NCBI RefSeq assembly: GCF_932526225.1
Contig: NC_064047.1
Span: forward strand, 11,273,501 to 11,337,500
Source: Nematostella vectensis
Taxonomy: Eukaryota > Cnidaria > Anthozoa > Actiniaria > Edwardsiidae
Length of the DNA: 64,000 bases
Direction of reading: 5' to 3'
The notes under the pieces: generated by a model
The model's input: the letters and a program-made list of their open reading frames with translations, nothing else
What the model was told of the DNA's origin: nothing
The model's database searches: none
Part shown: piece after piece, positions 20,978 through 32,180 of the stretch
How the letters are laid out: every line of letters starts with the position of its first letter
Position numbering within the stretch: position 1 is the first letter of the stretch
Translations under genes and position numbers: made by a program

Positions 20978-21172
20978 CCGCCATCTTGGTTTTCAATTTT
21001 TGAGCATGCGCAGTGTTTGACCGCTGTGTTTCCCATAATAATACCCTCACCTATGACGTCACTTCCGCCCCTCATATTCCGACCAATCACCACCCTCCCC
21101 CCAAAGTTCAAGGCCCCAAGTCCAAAGTCCACCTGTGACGTCACTTCCGCCCCTCAAAATCCAACCAATCAC
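20978..21172. promoter_or_regulatory. CpG-type promoter with duplicated CRE/ETS/CCAAT module
   Basis: A YY1-like CCGCCATCTTGG (20978-20989) and an NRF1-like GCATGCGCAG (about 21004) precede two copies, 82 bp apart, of a module: palindromic CRE TGACGTCA (21054-21061, 21136-21143), then CTTCCGCCCCTCA, then CCAATCA about 20 bases on. These are hallmark sites of vertebrate and invertebrate housekeeping promoters. The first transcript on the plus strand would reach the ORF at 21501; a minus-strand transcript is equally possible. Confidence 0.55.
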
Positions 21173-21500
21173 AGCACGCCATTCTCAACAACCAACCAGA
21201 ACGCGCCACGACCGCGCGGCCGGGGGACTGGAATCCACCCCCTATACAGACTGCATTTACTACTTGCCCATGCCGTTCTTCACAAGCGCCTCTAGGAGAC
21301 GTTTGTAAAACGCATCAATGCAAGGATGCGTTGCCATTGCCCTCAGTTTTCTAATATTCTACGACGCTCTCATGGAGATTTCAGGGTGGCGTTTTAAAAA
21401 TCCACGCCCTAACTTTTCCCCGATAACCCCCTCCTGTAGTCTCTCGAGGCTCCATCTGTGTTGCCATAAACATAATTATACATTTGCTCTTACCGTAACC

Positions 21501-21722
21501 ATGCCTTCTAACACCGAGGTTGCTCACAAGCTTCGCTTCATCGTCCCTACTGATGATAGTGTCGGGACCTTAAGTGGCCCCGTGGACAACCTTCCCCTTT
21601 ATGAGTATTTCTGTGGACATCAAACTCACAAGCCCCATTCCTTACTCAATACCCCAACCCTCACTGCAATAATAGCCGCCCTAAGCGAGCGGTCATTAAT
21701 AACAATAGTAGAAACATTGTAA
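21501..21722 (+). CDS. small hypothetical protein downstream of CRE promoter
   Basis: ATG 21501 opens 73 codons beginning MPSNTEVAHKLRFIVPTDDS and ending LITIVETL. It follows the CpG-type promoter at about 330 bases, and its codon use looks more coding-like than the flanks. No domain is recognised. It may be a first exon, since a simple one-exon gene this short is unusual. Confidence 0.35.
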   Translation: MPSNTEVAHKLRFIVPTDDSVGTLSGPVDNLPLYEYFCGHQTHKPHSLLNTPTLTAIIAALSERSLITIVETL

Positions 21723-22380
21723 ACTGAATCAAATATACATTTGAACAATGACTCTCTTGTTCAGTATTATATTGAAACCACACCTATATTCGACGCCTAG
21801 AAAAAAGGGAAGCCCCCCCCCCTACATATTTGCTGCCCCCGCCCCCAGTTATAAATGACAGCTCCCTAATGTTCATATCACTCCACTGCTTGCGTTTATT
21901 TTCACGGGACAAGAACGCTGGACAAGAACGCTGTCAATAAATATTCACATACGGATTTTGCAACTTTTATTCAACGAACACAAATTCATTGCTTTGCATC
22001 AGTTTTCTATATGGATTTTTTTCTTACGTTTAAAAATCATAGAAAGGGAAAACAACACCAGCTGATCATATTTCATTTTCGCGCCAAATACAATTCTTCA
22101 AATAAAACTTGCATTCTGTGGATCAAAGCACAGTCGTGAATGCTAACACACCTATGACTAAACAAGAAAAGTCACTAAAGAAAAGCAGTCACGATTAAAT
22201 GTAAAATCATGCGAAATATATAGCTCGGTTTTCTCTCACTCGTACAAGAAGGAACAGGGCGAAAAACAAAAACAAATAACAACAGGACAGTAAGGAGGGA
22301 GTAAACAAACGTGTGCGCCGATTCCACATTCCAAGCCTAAAGTTTGAAGGGGAAAGACTATCGCCACAAAGTCTCGAAAA
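21723..22380. other. no gene seen
   Basis: AT-rich sequence with no convincing frame; a C-run near 21814. Confidence 0.4.
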
Positions 22381-22435
22381 ATGTCGCACAATAACCGAAG
22401 GAAATGTAGATCAAAGTTCACCGGATGCCCGAAAG
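22381..22435 (+). CDS. putative first exon (MSHNNRRK...)
   Basis: ATG 22381 starts 18 codons rich in Arg/Lys (RRKCRSKFTGCPK) and runs into a strong donor GTAAGT at 22436. A short basic first exon of this kind precedes the family found at 23.4-25.0 kb in other copies I recall. The distance and direction fit, but the link is inference. Confidence 0.35.
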
Positions 22436-23439
22436 GTAAGTCTGAAACAAGTTGCGCTTGCGGGATCTGGGCGTGTTTCCCGCAGGCCCTTAGATGGATT
22501 AGTCCTTGATCTCCGACAAGACATTCAAACATTTTGTATGTTAGCTTATTATTTTTTTTTCTAATTTCCTTCGACATTACTGCTGGTAACGACAAAGTGC
22601 AGACGTGCATTTTTCAAGCTCCCGTTAAGGCGATTCGATACAGTTTCCCGAATCTCCAACCATCCTGTCAATCACAACTCGTATCTTCTGCTACAGGGAT
22701 CGGATTATCAAACTATTTGGCCATGCCATGTGCCTAGGGATGAACTTTATAAAAATGTAACGTGTTTACATTGCTGTTTCTATGCCAACGGAACGGCGAA
22801 CCCGTTAAACTCACTATTTGCGAAGTGCTGTTCGCTATAGGGAAATGTTTTAACAAATAAGCTATAGGATATTGTACATCAGACCTTGGTCGACACTTAG
22901 AGGAAGTTTTATTAAAATCAGAGGAATTCCGAGAAATTGGCGTATTTTTATTTTCAGTCATTCTGTTATTTACCTACTCTGAAATTCGCACCTGAAAAAA
23001 ATCCATACGCGGGCAAGGATTTTTTTTACCATTGGTATTTAGCTACCTCCTATATCTAAGAACATACCAAAAATGAAAGCAATCGGTTTTGTTGATCGTA
23101 AGTTTTAGGGGCCATTCCGGGGACTATATGACACTTTCAAAATGAAGAAATTGAACTTTTTCGCTTTTTTGGCCGCCAAATAAAATGTTGCCGATTAATT
23201 TTTTTTTCGTCGTTTTTGTAGAATAAAATTAATATATTGAGAAACATTCGGGTTAACTTTGAGCTCCATTGAAGGGTTGTAAGTAAGCGATTAGATTTTT
23301 TGAAAATGGGCATTTCAATTTTCGCGCTGCCCTTGTGGTTGACTCAATTTATAATTAAGCTTACTATCTCTCTTATTCAGTTTTCGTTTTGTAGTTTTAA
23401 TTTATTCCAGTTGATATATAAAAAGGAGTGACCTTATCG

Positions 23440-25042
23440 TATCGCAAGCTGTATTTTTACCCGGCAACATGGTACAAAGATAAACTTCAGGTACAGTTAC
23501 AGCAAGCCTCTAAATGGGGTCTTCAGAAATTTGGAGGATCTATTAATAAGAGTTGCAACTTTTACTCCAATGAAATGCTAAAATGATTTGGAAAGGAGCG
23601 CGGGAACTTTAAGGTTGCCTTAGGGGCTGATGGGGCCCCTTTAGGAATAGGATCTGATGCAACTGCCTGGCTAGTTAGCTTTCTAAATGTAGGTTCCAAA
23701 GTCGCTTGTCCCTATGATAATTTTCTATTGTGTGGGACTAATTGCAAGGAAGATCACATAGCAATGGTTAACTATGCTTAAGACATTCTATTTAAATGAA
23801 AACCATTAAAGAGAAAAATATGTAATTGGAGGTCAAACTGTAACCTTTCAATTTGAATTTGCACCTTCTGACATGAAATGGCTTGCGTTTTTCTCTGGCG
23901 AGCTTAGGAATGCAACACCCTTTTCTACTTTTGCAAATGTTAACAAAGATGGTATGTAAACAATAAAAAAATGAGCCCACCAACGCCTGACAGCCATGGG
24001 TGTATCATTACGGAATAAAAGTTGCTAAGAAAGTCAATGAATTTGAGAGATCATTTGCAAACTCACACATTTCAGAAAAGACCAAACAATCCATAATCTT
24101 AAGTTTCATCAGAAGTATGAAGTCCAGGCAAGAGCGCATTCCAATGCTAGGCCCAGTCATTGACAAAGTCTTAGCAGAGCCTCTTCACAACTCCAACAAT
24201 GACTGGCAGTTTTTTTAACAACAAGCTTTTCTATGTAGTTCTAGATATCAGCCAGATCCCTACAACAATAAAGTCAGTGAAGGAATTGGATGAAATTTCT
24301 TCTATATTTGAAGGCCATTAAAAGCAGCTGGTTGCAATGTACTTTCTAAGAAAACTGAGGTCCTGGTTCTCTGAAAACAGGAGGGCAACATTTGAATTTA
24401 GATTCACTGGCGAAGAAAGCAGAAGCTTCTGTCATAAAATCTCATGAAGCTTTTGGCTGCTGTTTTTGTTAATCATGACAACGTGCCATCATACCATGTT
24501 ACCTGGCATGCTTTAGCCTACTTTGGTCTTAAACTTAGAAATGCGGTTTCGCTATTTAATAGACAGAACATCGACAGCACCTATGTAAATAACCTAAAGG
24601 TAAACTGTCAGGCTGTTTTCAATAGAGCCAAAATGTTCCTTGGCAATGTAAACCCAACAATCTGGACTATGGGCTATTCCATCCCCTACCATGCTTCCCT
24701 TACTGCCAAAAAGTATGGGCTGGGACTTGGTATCAGCACTATGCAGGGGAGAGAGGCAAAGCATATGCACTTACAACAGCATGCGAAGTATGCCCTCACG
24801 TGCAATCGCTGGAAGTTAGTATTTAAACATGAATACATAACAACACTTTACTTGAGGTAACTCGATGTGCATGCATACATGTACAAGCACACCACACAGA
24901 GCTACAACCCAGACAATGCAGGCTCACAAGCAGTTTGCTACTGCGGTTTTCAAAAACAAGCATGTAGAGAAAAGTGCCAATTTTGCGAAGAAAGCATCAA
25001 ACTAGCAAATGAAAACAGTGTGCAAAATGGAGTGCTAGATTA
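23440..25042 (+). pseudogene. decayed member of a cnidarian multi-copy gene family
   Basis: Blocks in order: YSYSKPLNGVFRNLEDLL, VALGADGAPLGIGSDATAWL, FEFAPSDMKWLAFFSGEL, then 24000-24218 (KTKQSIILSFIRSM, PLHNSNNDWQ), 24444-24860 (NPTIWTMGYSIPYHASL, YGLGLGISTMQGREAKH), then a Cys-rich end VCYCGFQ...CQFC (to 25042). I recognise this as a high-copy gene family of cnidarian genomes without a named function; the Cys-rich end suggests a zinc-binding site. Stops and indels occur near 23575, 23780, 23990, 24220 and 24860, so the copy is dead. Confidence 0.6.
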
Positions 25043-25261
25043 AAGTGCCTCTGGCATCAAATTTATATGTCTTATTTAGCGAATTTTTCACGAGAGACTT
25101 TTTAAAAGAACAATTCAGTCAGATGACGAGGTCCAAGCCTAGCCTCGATCTGGCGTTTTCTGGCGGCGGGCTTCTCCCTTCTCATTCAAGGTTTCTTTCT
25201 TTTCTATACTTTCGTCTATTTATGTTTATTTGAGAAGAAGAATATATAACATATACAAAAA

Positions 25262-26080
25262 ATGTCGAGCGACGATAGTTCAGTATCAGCTGAAGATACT
25301 TTAATCTACGAAGATGACTTGGGGCCAGTGCCAAGTGCAGCTGCTGCGTATAGGCAGCATCTTGACAAAGAAGAACGCCTCAATAGGATTCTTGACAGAT
25401 TTTCCGGCGAAGTTGATGTAGCTACATGGTATGTACAGCACCAATGTCTATATTCGTTGGCCATCTTCCTTGTATAACATTTACTTGTGTGTCAATCTTA
25501 CAATAACCACAAATATTAGTAAGCCTTTGAAATGTACTACTCACACTCTTGTTTTGGTGGATTTTTATTCATAAGTACAGTAAAGTAAGTTATTTGTTTT
25601 TATTATACGTACTGATTATTTACCTATACAACACAGTAGGAAAGTACTCTTAAATTAGATTAACTAATAAATATAATACATTTGACATGATTCTCCTTCT
25701 GTATGATTATATTTCTCCTTCTGTATACATTTATTTTATTTCTACAATAAGATTGGTTCCTTCTATGAAACATAAAAATCTATTTTACTTTAAAAAAAAA
25801 AGCTTTTTTAACATACCTAAGTCATATTTGTATGAAGTAATATAAGGCAATTTCTCTATTGACAGGTGTAAATGCTTAAATTGCTCTTTGGAAACCGTGA
25901 CCCAGCCTGAGGAGTGCTGGTGCCGTGGTGACCGGGGATAAGTGCATTTTCACACATCCTGGTTTTTGAGGGATGTTGCCTCAACCCTTAGGTTCTGGCA
26001 AACGCAGCCAAGCGTCTTAAAACTAAAGATCATACCACCTATGCTGCTACACAAAAACAAATGAATGTGGCCAATCAGAA
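25262..26080 (+). pseudogene. P2X7-intracellular-domain-like gene, first two exons
   Basis: Exon 1 (25262-25428) encodes an acidic Ser-rich start (MSSDDSSVSAEDTLIYEDD) and ends in a phase that joins exon 2 (25866-26080) to give WCKCLNCSLETVTQPEECWC. The Cys pattern is that of the P2X7 C-terminal cysteine-rich domain, which is found in many cnidarian and fish repeat-type genes without the channel. Exon 2 has a TGG-to-stop type break (TAA at about 25939), but later sequence in another frame (AAKRLKTKDHTTYAA, NVANQK) still matches the family. A donor GTAAGT follows. The gene is probably dead. Confidence 0.55.
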
Positions 26081-26337
26081 GTAAGTCTATTTGAAATAAT
26101 GAACATTTATTTGAATAAAAGAAAGCAGTATAGGCTTTTTGCAGCTAAGAAGCTTGTGACAAAGAATGTTCCTTTTTTTAAACCTATAAAAAATGAAATT
26201 TAAAAACTTCTAAACGGAAAAAAATAAAATATTGTTTTTTTCTATTTCCCATCAGTTTTATTCTGGGGAAAAACACGAGCAAGGTTGTAGCTGTATCATC
26301 AAAAAGGCTTATCAACTGCTCTTTATATTGATTCATT

Positions 26338-26787
26338 CATTTATTTATTTAGAGACTTTCAATTTGTTTTACCATTTGACATGCTATATAGTAAAATTAT
26401 TACTAATGTTTAAAATCACTTGGATCATTTGAATCTGTGTAGACAACTTTCCCATTATTTGTCTTCTGCTAAAACAGCACCAGATTCTGAAATGGAATCG
26501 ACATTAACAATCACATACTGTGCTTACTACTATCCAGTGGCCCTGGAATGGCATGCATGTTTCATTTATTTATTTAGAGACTTTCAATTTGTTTTACCAT
26601 TTGACATGCTATATAGTAAAATTATTACTAATGTTTAAAATCACTTGGATCATTTGAATCTGTGTAGACAACTTTCCCATTATTTGTCTTCTGCTAAAAC
26701 AGCACCAGATTCTGAAATGGAATCGACATTAACAATCACATACTGTGCTTACTACTATCCAGTGGCCCTGGAATGGCATGCATGTTT
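26338..26787. repeat. perfect 225-bp tandem duplication
   Basis: The unit beginning CATTTATTTATTTAGAGACT is present twice with period 225 and no difference that I could see. No known element. Confidence 0.93.
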
Positions 26788-27714
26788 GATGAATTAGGAG
26801 TCCCTGCCCTTTAAATAAATAAATAAAAATCTAGATATGACAAGGTAAACTTCTTCATTAACCTGGAATTCATTTGAAGGATCTTTTTTGTGGAGAACCT
26901 TCTTATCTTTTCGCAGACGGATGCACAGTCTGTTGGTACAAAGACGCTGCAATTGTTCATTAGTTAGGAATTATCACATAGTAAATGGTTGTATAGAACT
27001 GTCCTACTGACATTGACACTTTAATCCCATTACAGTCCTGTGGATTGATAACATTATTCAAAGAATATTCAAAGCATCATTTTTCTATATCAATGTTTCA
27101 TTGCTGTCAACCCAGCTTGGACAGAAATCTTATGAAATCATGTGAAATACAGTAAATATGTGAAAAAACCCAAGAGAGCCATTGAATACAGAGAATGTAT
27201 GAACATTCTCACAAAATTAGACTTGTGATAAGGTCTGGGTGAGATCCCTCTCTAATACAGGAACAGATGATTGTTCACATTGTGTAAATACCATGTTTCT
27301 CAAATTTCAAGATTATAGGAAATTTTACAGATCACAATGCACATTTAAAACAGTCCTATAGCCTGTTTGCAGCTACATTTAAACATTACTGTTAACTTAA
27401 CAGTTTGCATTGGCTGTTAATGCACTTACTATGTCGACCCCCCTGAAGTGGGCGTGGCTCAAAATAAAGTTGTTAATCTTTTTTGGACCCTTCAAGTATT
27501 TATCTTTGCTGGGATATATATAGATTAACACTATAGCATGTTTGAAAAAAAGTATTTTAGCATATCTCATGTGGAATTGCCCATTCCACTCTTTACAAGA
27601 GTATCCGCCATTGCCAGGGAACTTGTCCAGGACCATTCACATATCTACATAGCAGATCTCGAACATCCTCAGCTTTTCTGGCCTGTCTGCCTTTCCGGCT
27701 GTTTGGGACGCAGA
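26788..27714. other. no gene seen
   Basis: AT-rich; a few short frames without motif. Confidence 0.45.
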
Positions 27715-28620
27715 CGGCTGTTTGGGTCGCAGACTTTCTGACGCACCGCAAACAGCGTGTAAAATTATCTTCTGACTGCCTGTCGGAGTGGGGTCCAGTC
27801 CCCGCTGGAGTGCCTCAAGGTACCAAGCTGGGCCCATGGCTGTTCCTACTTATGATAAACGATCTTAGGCTAGCCGACACCCACACTTGGAAATATGTGG
27901 ACGACACTACAATTGCTGAAACTGTTCCCCGAGGCTCCCCTGGAAACATGCAATCAGCAGTATCCGCTGTTGAGGCCTGGTCGCAATCTCAGGGAATGCA
28001 ACTTAACGCTGAAAAGTGCAAGGAGCTGAGGTTTGACTTTAAGAAAATCATCCACAACTTTCCTTCCCTCGTGATTGATAATCATGAGCTCCCCGTTGTC
28101 ACGAACGCGAAGATCCTTGGAGTCACCATAACAGAACACCTCAAATGGAACGCCCACGTCTCCGAATGTATTAAAAAGGCCAATAAGCGATTATGCTTCA
28201 TTGTAATGTTAAAAAGAGCCCAACTCCCTATTAGGGACATTATTGCCTTTTATCTTTCCACTATTAGGCCAGTTTTATAATACTGCGCGCCTGTTTTCCA
28301 CAATGCCCTCCCAGCATATCTCAGTGACGAGATCGAGAGAGTGCAGAAAAGAGTAATGTCCATTGTGTCACCACAAGCCAACTACCAGGACTGCCTTGCC
28401 AGCTATGGCTTACAGTCTTTGAAGGACAGACGGGGCGAACTCTGTCTTAATCTGTTCTCGTCTATTTCCACCTGCCCTAACCATAAGCTAGCGAACATCT
28501 TACCACCTAAGAACCAGTGTAGTTATAGTCTTAGACAATCCAGAACATTCTCAATTCTCGCTGCCGAACCGAACGTTTTAGGCGATCTTTCATCCCGGCC
28601 ATAGCATCCAGTTGCACCAC
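27715..28620 (+). mobile_element. L2-like LINE fragment, reverse transcriptase C-terminal half
   Basis: Reads ADFLTHRKQRVKL, then GVPQGTKLGPWLFLLMINDL and the RT active site YVDDTT (about 27894). It continues through KILGVTITEHLKWNAHVSE and ANKRLCF to a stop at 28278, then in another frame (28341-28604) to the ORF end. The same family recurs at 42.7-44.3 kb (YVDDTT, LGVTFLSDLKWNAHV). It is 5' truncated and broken by a stop near 28280. Such RTs copy their own RNA at a nicked target. Confidence 0.8.
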
Positions 28621-28779
28621 TAAATTTAACGTATAATCCTAACTGAACATATCATATTCGCTCATTTTATAGTATATAGCTTTCCTCTTATCATAGTCAC
28701 ATTTTAGTCTATTACCTGTAATATACATATATATAGCTATATTTTTCCCCTTTTTTTTTTCTATTTTACTCGATGTAAA

Positions 28780-29319
28780 TTGCGCAATTTTGTTGCTAAG
28801 TCATCAGGTGGGCTAAAGGTCCACAAAAACTGCAAGCACGGTAGAGAGCAACCCTCTGTTCCATCGTCTGTTGCTCGGGCCTTCAAATGTGAAGATTGCG
28901 ATGGCAGTTTTGGGACGCAGGCAGGACTGTCCCTTCATCGGAGACGAGCTCACCCTTCCCTGTACCACGCCCAAAATCTTCCAAGGCAAAAAGTAAAAGC
29001 GAGATGGAGTAGAGAGGAGATGGTGTTGATTGCAAGAACCGAACTTGAGCTGCGCAATGAGGGCAAGTCAAACATCAATAAGGAGCTAGCCGGCCGATTT
29101 CCTGATCGGTCCCTCGAATCGATCAAGGGGCTACGCAACAAGAATGCCCGGTATGCAGAGCTGCTTGCTCTGCTCGAGGCCGGGGGGGCAGTACCACCCC
29201 CCCTGTTGATCTCGAGTCTCAGGAGGATGCTCAGGTCCCCCCGGTTCTTGGGTGGGCGGCGGCCCTGCGTGCCGGCATTGACTGTAATGACCTATTGTGT
29301 GACGATCTGGTGTGGGTAA
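28780..29319 (+). CDS. R2-like ORF, N-terminal segment (zinc fingers, Myb-like)
   Basis: Contains FKCEDCDGSFGTQAGLSLHR followed by RRAH (C2H2), then KARWSREEMVLIARTELEL and ELAGRFPDRSLESIKGLR, a Myb-like DNA-binding domain. These domains place the element at its target in R2 proteins. The frame leaves the main ORF at a run of seven C (29197-29203): on one side it reads GGAVPPP, on the other PPVDLESQEDAQ. A single added or lost C explains the break. The start codon of the intact element would lie upstream of the truncation. Confidence 0.75.
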   Translation: MRNFVAKSSGGLKVHKNCKHGREQPSVPSSVARAFKCEDCDGSFGTQAGLSLHRRRAHPSLYHAQNLPRQKVKARWSREEMVLIARTELELRNEGKSNINKELAGRFPDRSLESIKGLRNKNARYAELLALLEAGGAVPPPLLISSLRRMLRSPRFLGGRRPCVPALTVMTYCVTIWCG

Positions 29320-31844
29320 CGGAACCTGGCGTGCCGGACAATAGAGTTAGAGAGAGGGTCTCAGCTGAATTTGAACATCTCATCAGCATAGCTGCGAAGC
29401 ATCCCCGACACAAGGCCAGTAAAGAGAATTCCAACAGAGGTTCTTCTCTCCCCACTGACCGGAAGGCACGGCGAGGTAGACTGTTTAGGGAAACCCAGGA
29501 GTTGTACCGCCGCAACCAATCGGCCTGTGCGGAAAGAGTCCTAGACGGCTCCTGGGAATGCGAGAAAACACGTAGTAGCTTCTCCTTGGAGGATATGCAA
29601 AAGAGTTGGGCACCCATATTTGAGAAGAAGTCGGTTGAAGATGTACGGGTGGTGGAGGTTGTTAACCCCATAGCATGGGATACCCTTGCACCAGTTTCCG
29701 TAGCGGAGTTAGAAGTGATAATTAAGAAGGGCACAAAATCGGCTGCCGGTTTAGACGGTTTGTCATTTGATGACGTGTGGAAACTGGGTTTGGAGCAACT
29801 TAGAAGCCAATTCAATCTCTGGCTATTGTCCGGCACGCAACCGGTGCAGCTCTGCTCAGGCCGTACAATATTTCTACCAAAGGAAACTGTTCCGGAAACG
29901 GAACTACAACATCGGCCGCTGACTATCGCTTCGGCGGTAATCAGGCTATTCCACAAGATTATGGCCGCCAGGCTAAACACCACAGTAAATACTAACGAAG
30001 CCCAGAAGGGGTTTAAAGCGGGAGATGGGATTGCCCAGCATGTGTTAACGTTGCGGGCGATCATCGACTCGGCAAAAAGTGACCTAAAACCGCTGAACCT
30101 GGTGTTTGTTGATGTCAGCAAAGCATTTGACTCCGTCAGTCATGAGACAATTCTCATAGCCTTGAAGCGACTTGGAGTACCGCCACCGTTACTGTCGTAC
30201 GTGTGTGACCTGTATAGTAGATCGACTACGATCATACAGCACGGTGGACGGGGGAGCCAGCCGATAAGCGTTAGGCAGGGGGTGAAACAAGGTGACCCCC
30301 TGTCTCCGTTCATCTTTAACGCGGTTATCGACTGGGCCCTAGCAGAACTAGATCCGCTGATTGGAGTTAAATTTGGAGGAATTATGGTGAATGCACTTGC
30401 CTATGCAGACGATGTGGTGTTATTAGCCGAAACAAGGGCTGGGTTGTCTAAAATCGTGTCTGCCTTTGAAAGAAACCTAGCACTGGGTGGTCTAACAATT
30501 AGCTCTGGACCGAAAGGTAAATCCGCGACACTATCTATCGCCGTGGATGGGCACGCAAAGAAGTGGGTGGTTGTTGACGAGCCCTTTCTTACTGTTGCAG
30601 GCAAGGTAGTCCCTTCTATTGGGCCCACTAGTGACTACAGGTACCTCAGGATCCTAATATCTGCCGGAGGTGCTAGGGTGCGGACAGACTGTAGAGAGAT
30701 TCTCACGGAGGGGCTCAAAAACATCACTAGAGCACCCCTGAAACCACACCAACGGCTTATTCTACTTAAAACCTACTTTTTACCGCGCTTTATGCACCAG
30801 CTGGTACTCGCCCCAGTTAATGATGGCTTCCTTCGGTGGTTTGATAACTGTGTGCGAGCGGCCTGTCGCTCTTGGCTGAAACTGCCACACGACACGTGTA
30901 TGGCTTTCTTTCACGCTGCTATATTGGACGGCGGTCTGGGTATACCGTCCCTACGTTATCTGGTGCCACTTCTTAAACGAGACCGATTCCTCAAAATCTG
31001 CAAGGCTACGGACTCTTGTTCAAAGGAGTTGCGTGGTCACCCCTTCTTAGCCACCCTTCTGAACCGCCGCGGACTCCCAACCAAGATCGGTGGAGTCCTA
31101 GCGTCGGATAAGGGTGCGGTCCGGAGGGGATGGGCAGCTGAGCTGCATGGGAGGCTGGATGGGAAGGGGCTAGGGCAATCAAGAACAGTGCCAGGTGCCC
31201 ATGAGTGGATTGAGTCTCCCCCCCCTAGAATGAGAGGTGCAGAGTTTGTCGGGGCCATCCGTGCACGCGTGGGACTTCTCTTCTCTAAGACCCGGGCGGC
31301 GCGGGGGAGGCAGGTGGCTAATGTTAACTGTGAATCCTGCCTTCGCCCCCAATCCGCACAGCACATGGTTCAAATTTGTCCCAAGTCGCATGGTGCCAGA
31401 ATTCGCCGGCACGACGGCATTGTCGAATCTCTAGCTAAGGCTGCAACTCGAAAGGGTCTCATGGTTCAATGTGAACCCTTGATCTCAGACCCTATGTACG
31501 GTCTGCGAAAACCCGACCTCGTTGTTGCTGGGGAACAACAGGCCTTTGTTATTGATGTTACTGTCTGCTCTGAAAACATAGATCCAGATGCGGCACATCG
31601 GCAGAAGTGCTTATACTATAACACGGAGGGTGTCGTGGAGTGGGTTAAGAGGAAGACTGGTTGTAGGGAAGTCGTCTTTGGTGCTTGTGCAGTCTCATGG
31701 CGGGGTGTGTTCAGTGGTTTGAGTGCAGACTTTCTGGTCAAGAGGTTGAGGTTGCCTAAAGGGGTAATACCAGTGTGCGCCCTGAAAGCAGTCACTGGGT
31801 CAGCTAAGGCTCACAAATTTTATAACAGCACCACTTTCATCTAA
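29295..31844 (+). CDS. R2-like ORF, reverse transcriptase and restriction-like endonuclease
   Basis: About 849 codons open. RT motifs: LVFVDVSKAFDSVSHETI (about residue 275), QGVKQGDPLSPFIFN (about 330) and LAYADDVVLLAE with the catalytic ADD at about 371-373. After the thumb region comes a CCHC knuckle (CESCLRPQSAQHMVQICPKS, about 675-695) and the endonuclease KPDLVV...AFVIDVTV (about 735-755), the PD-(D/E)XK-like site of R2. It nicks DNA and primes reverse transcription. Only the C-run frameshift separates it from the N-terminal domains, so this copy is young. Confidence 0.88.
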   Translation: MCDDLVWVTEPGVPDNRVRERVSAEFEHLISIAAKHPRHKASKENSNRGSSLPTDRKARRGRLFRETQELYRRNQSACAERVLDGSWECEKTRSSFSLEDMQKSWAPIFEKKSVEDVRVVEVVNPIAWDTLAPVSVAELEVIIKKGTKSAAGLDGLSFDDVWKLGLEQLRSQFNLWLLSGTQPVQLCSGRTIFLPKETVPETELQHRPLTIASAVIRLFHKIMAARLNTTVNTNEAQKGFKAGDGIAQHVLTLRAIIDSAKSDLKPLNLVFVDVSKAFDSVSHETILIALKRLGVPPPLLSYVCDLYSRSTTIIQHGGRGSQPISVRQGVKQGDPLSPFIFNAVIDWALAELDPLIGVKFGGIMVNALAYADDVVLLAETRAGLSKIVSAFERNLALGGLTISSGPKGKSATLSIAVDGHAKKWVVVDEPFLTVAGKVVPSIGPTSDYRYLRILISAGGARVRTDCREILTEGLKNITRAPLKPHQRLILLKTYFLPRFMHQLVLAPVNDGFLRWFDNCVRAACRSWLKLPHDTCMAFFHAAILDGGLGIPSLRYLVPLLKRDRFLKICKATDSCSKELRGHPFLATLLNRRGLPTKIGGVLASDKGAVRRGWAAELHGRLDGKGLGQSRTVPGAHEWIESPPPRMRGAEFVGAIRARVGLLFSKTRAARGRQVANVNCESCLRPQSAQHMVQICPKSHGARIRRHDGIVESLAKAATRKGLMVQCEPLISDPMYGLRKPDLVVAGEQQAFVIDVTVCSENIDPDAAHRQKCLYYNTEGVVEWVKRKTGCREVVFGACAVSWRGVFSGLSADFLVKRLRLPKGVIPVCALKAVTGSAKAHKFYNSTTFI

Positions 31845-32180
31845 TTGCTGGCTCAGTTGGAACTTTTCTCATTCATACTAGTAATTAGCCAATATTGAAT
31901 CCTTTCTATTTTTCTATTTCACTATTCATTTTAGTAATTACTTAGCTCAATGAAAGGCGTCGGCCAGCCTAAAGGCCTAATTTCTACGTAATTTTATATT
32001 TAGTATTATTAAAAGTAGTTTTTAGCTTTATAATTTTAACAATAAGGTAGTTAAATAAAGGTCTAGGCCCTGATAATAATATTTAAAAATCCTTATTTTG
32101 TTTTATTTTATTACTTATTTTTACGCCCTCAGTGTTTTTTAGCTGCCATGGAATCTTTTTGAAATAAACTATCTATCTAT

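Noticed and set aside
29231-30121. 296-codon minus-strand frame
   Set aside because: Antisense shadow of the R2-like ORF; the sense frame has all RT motifs.
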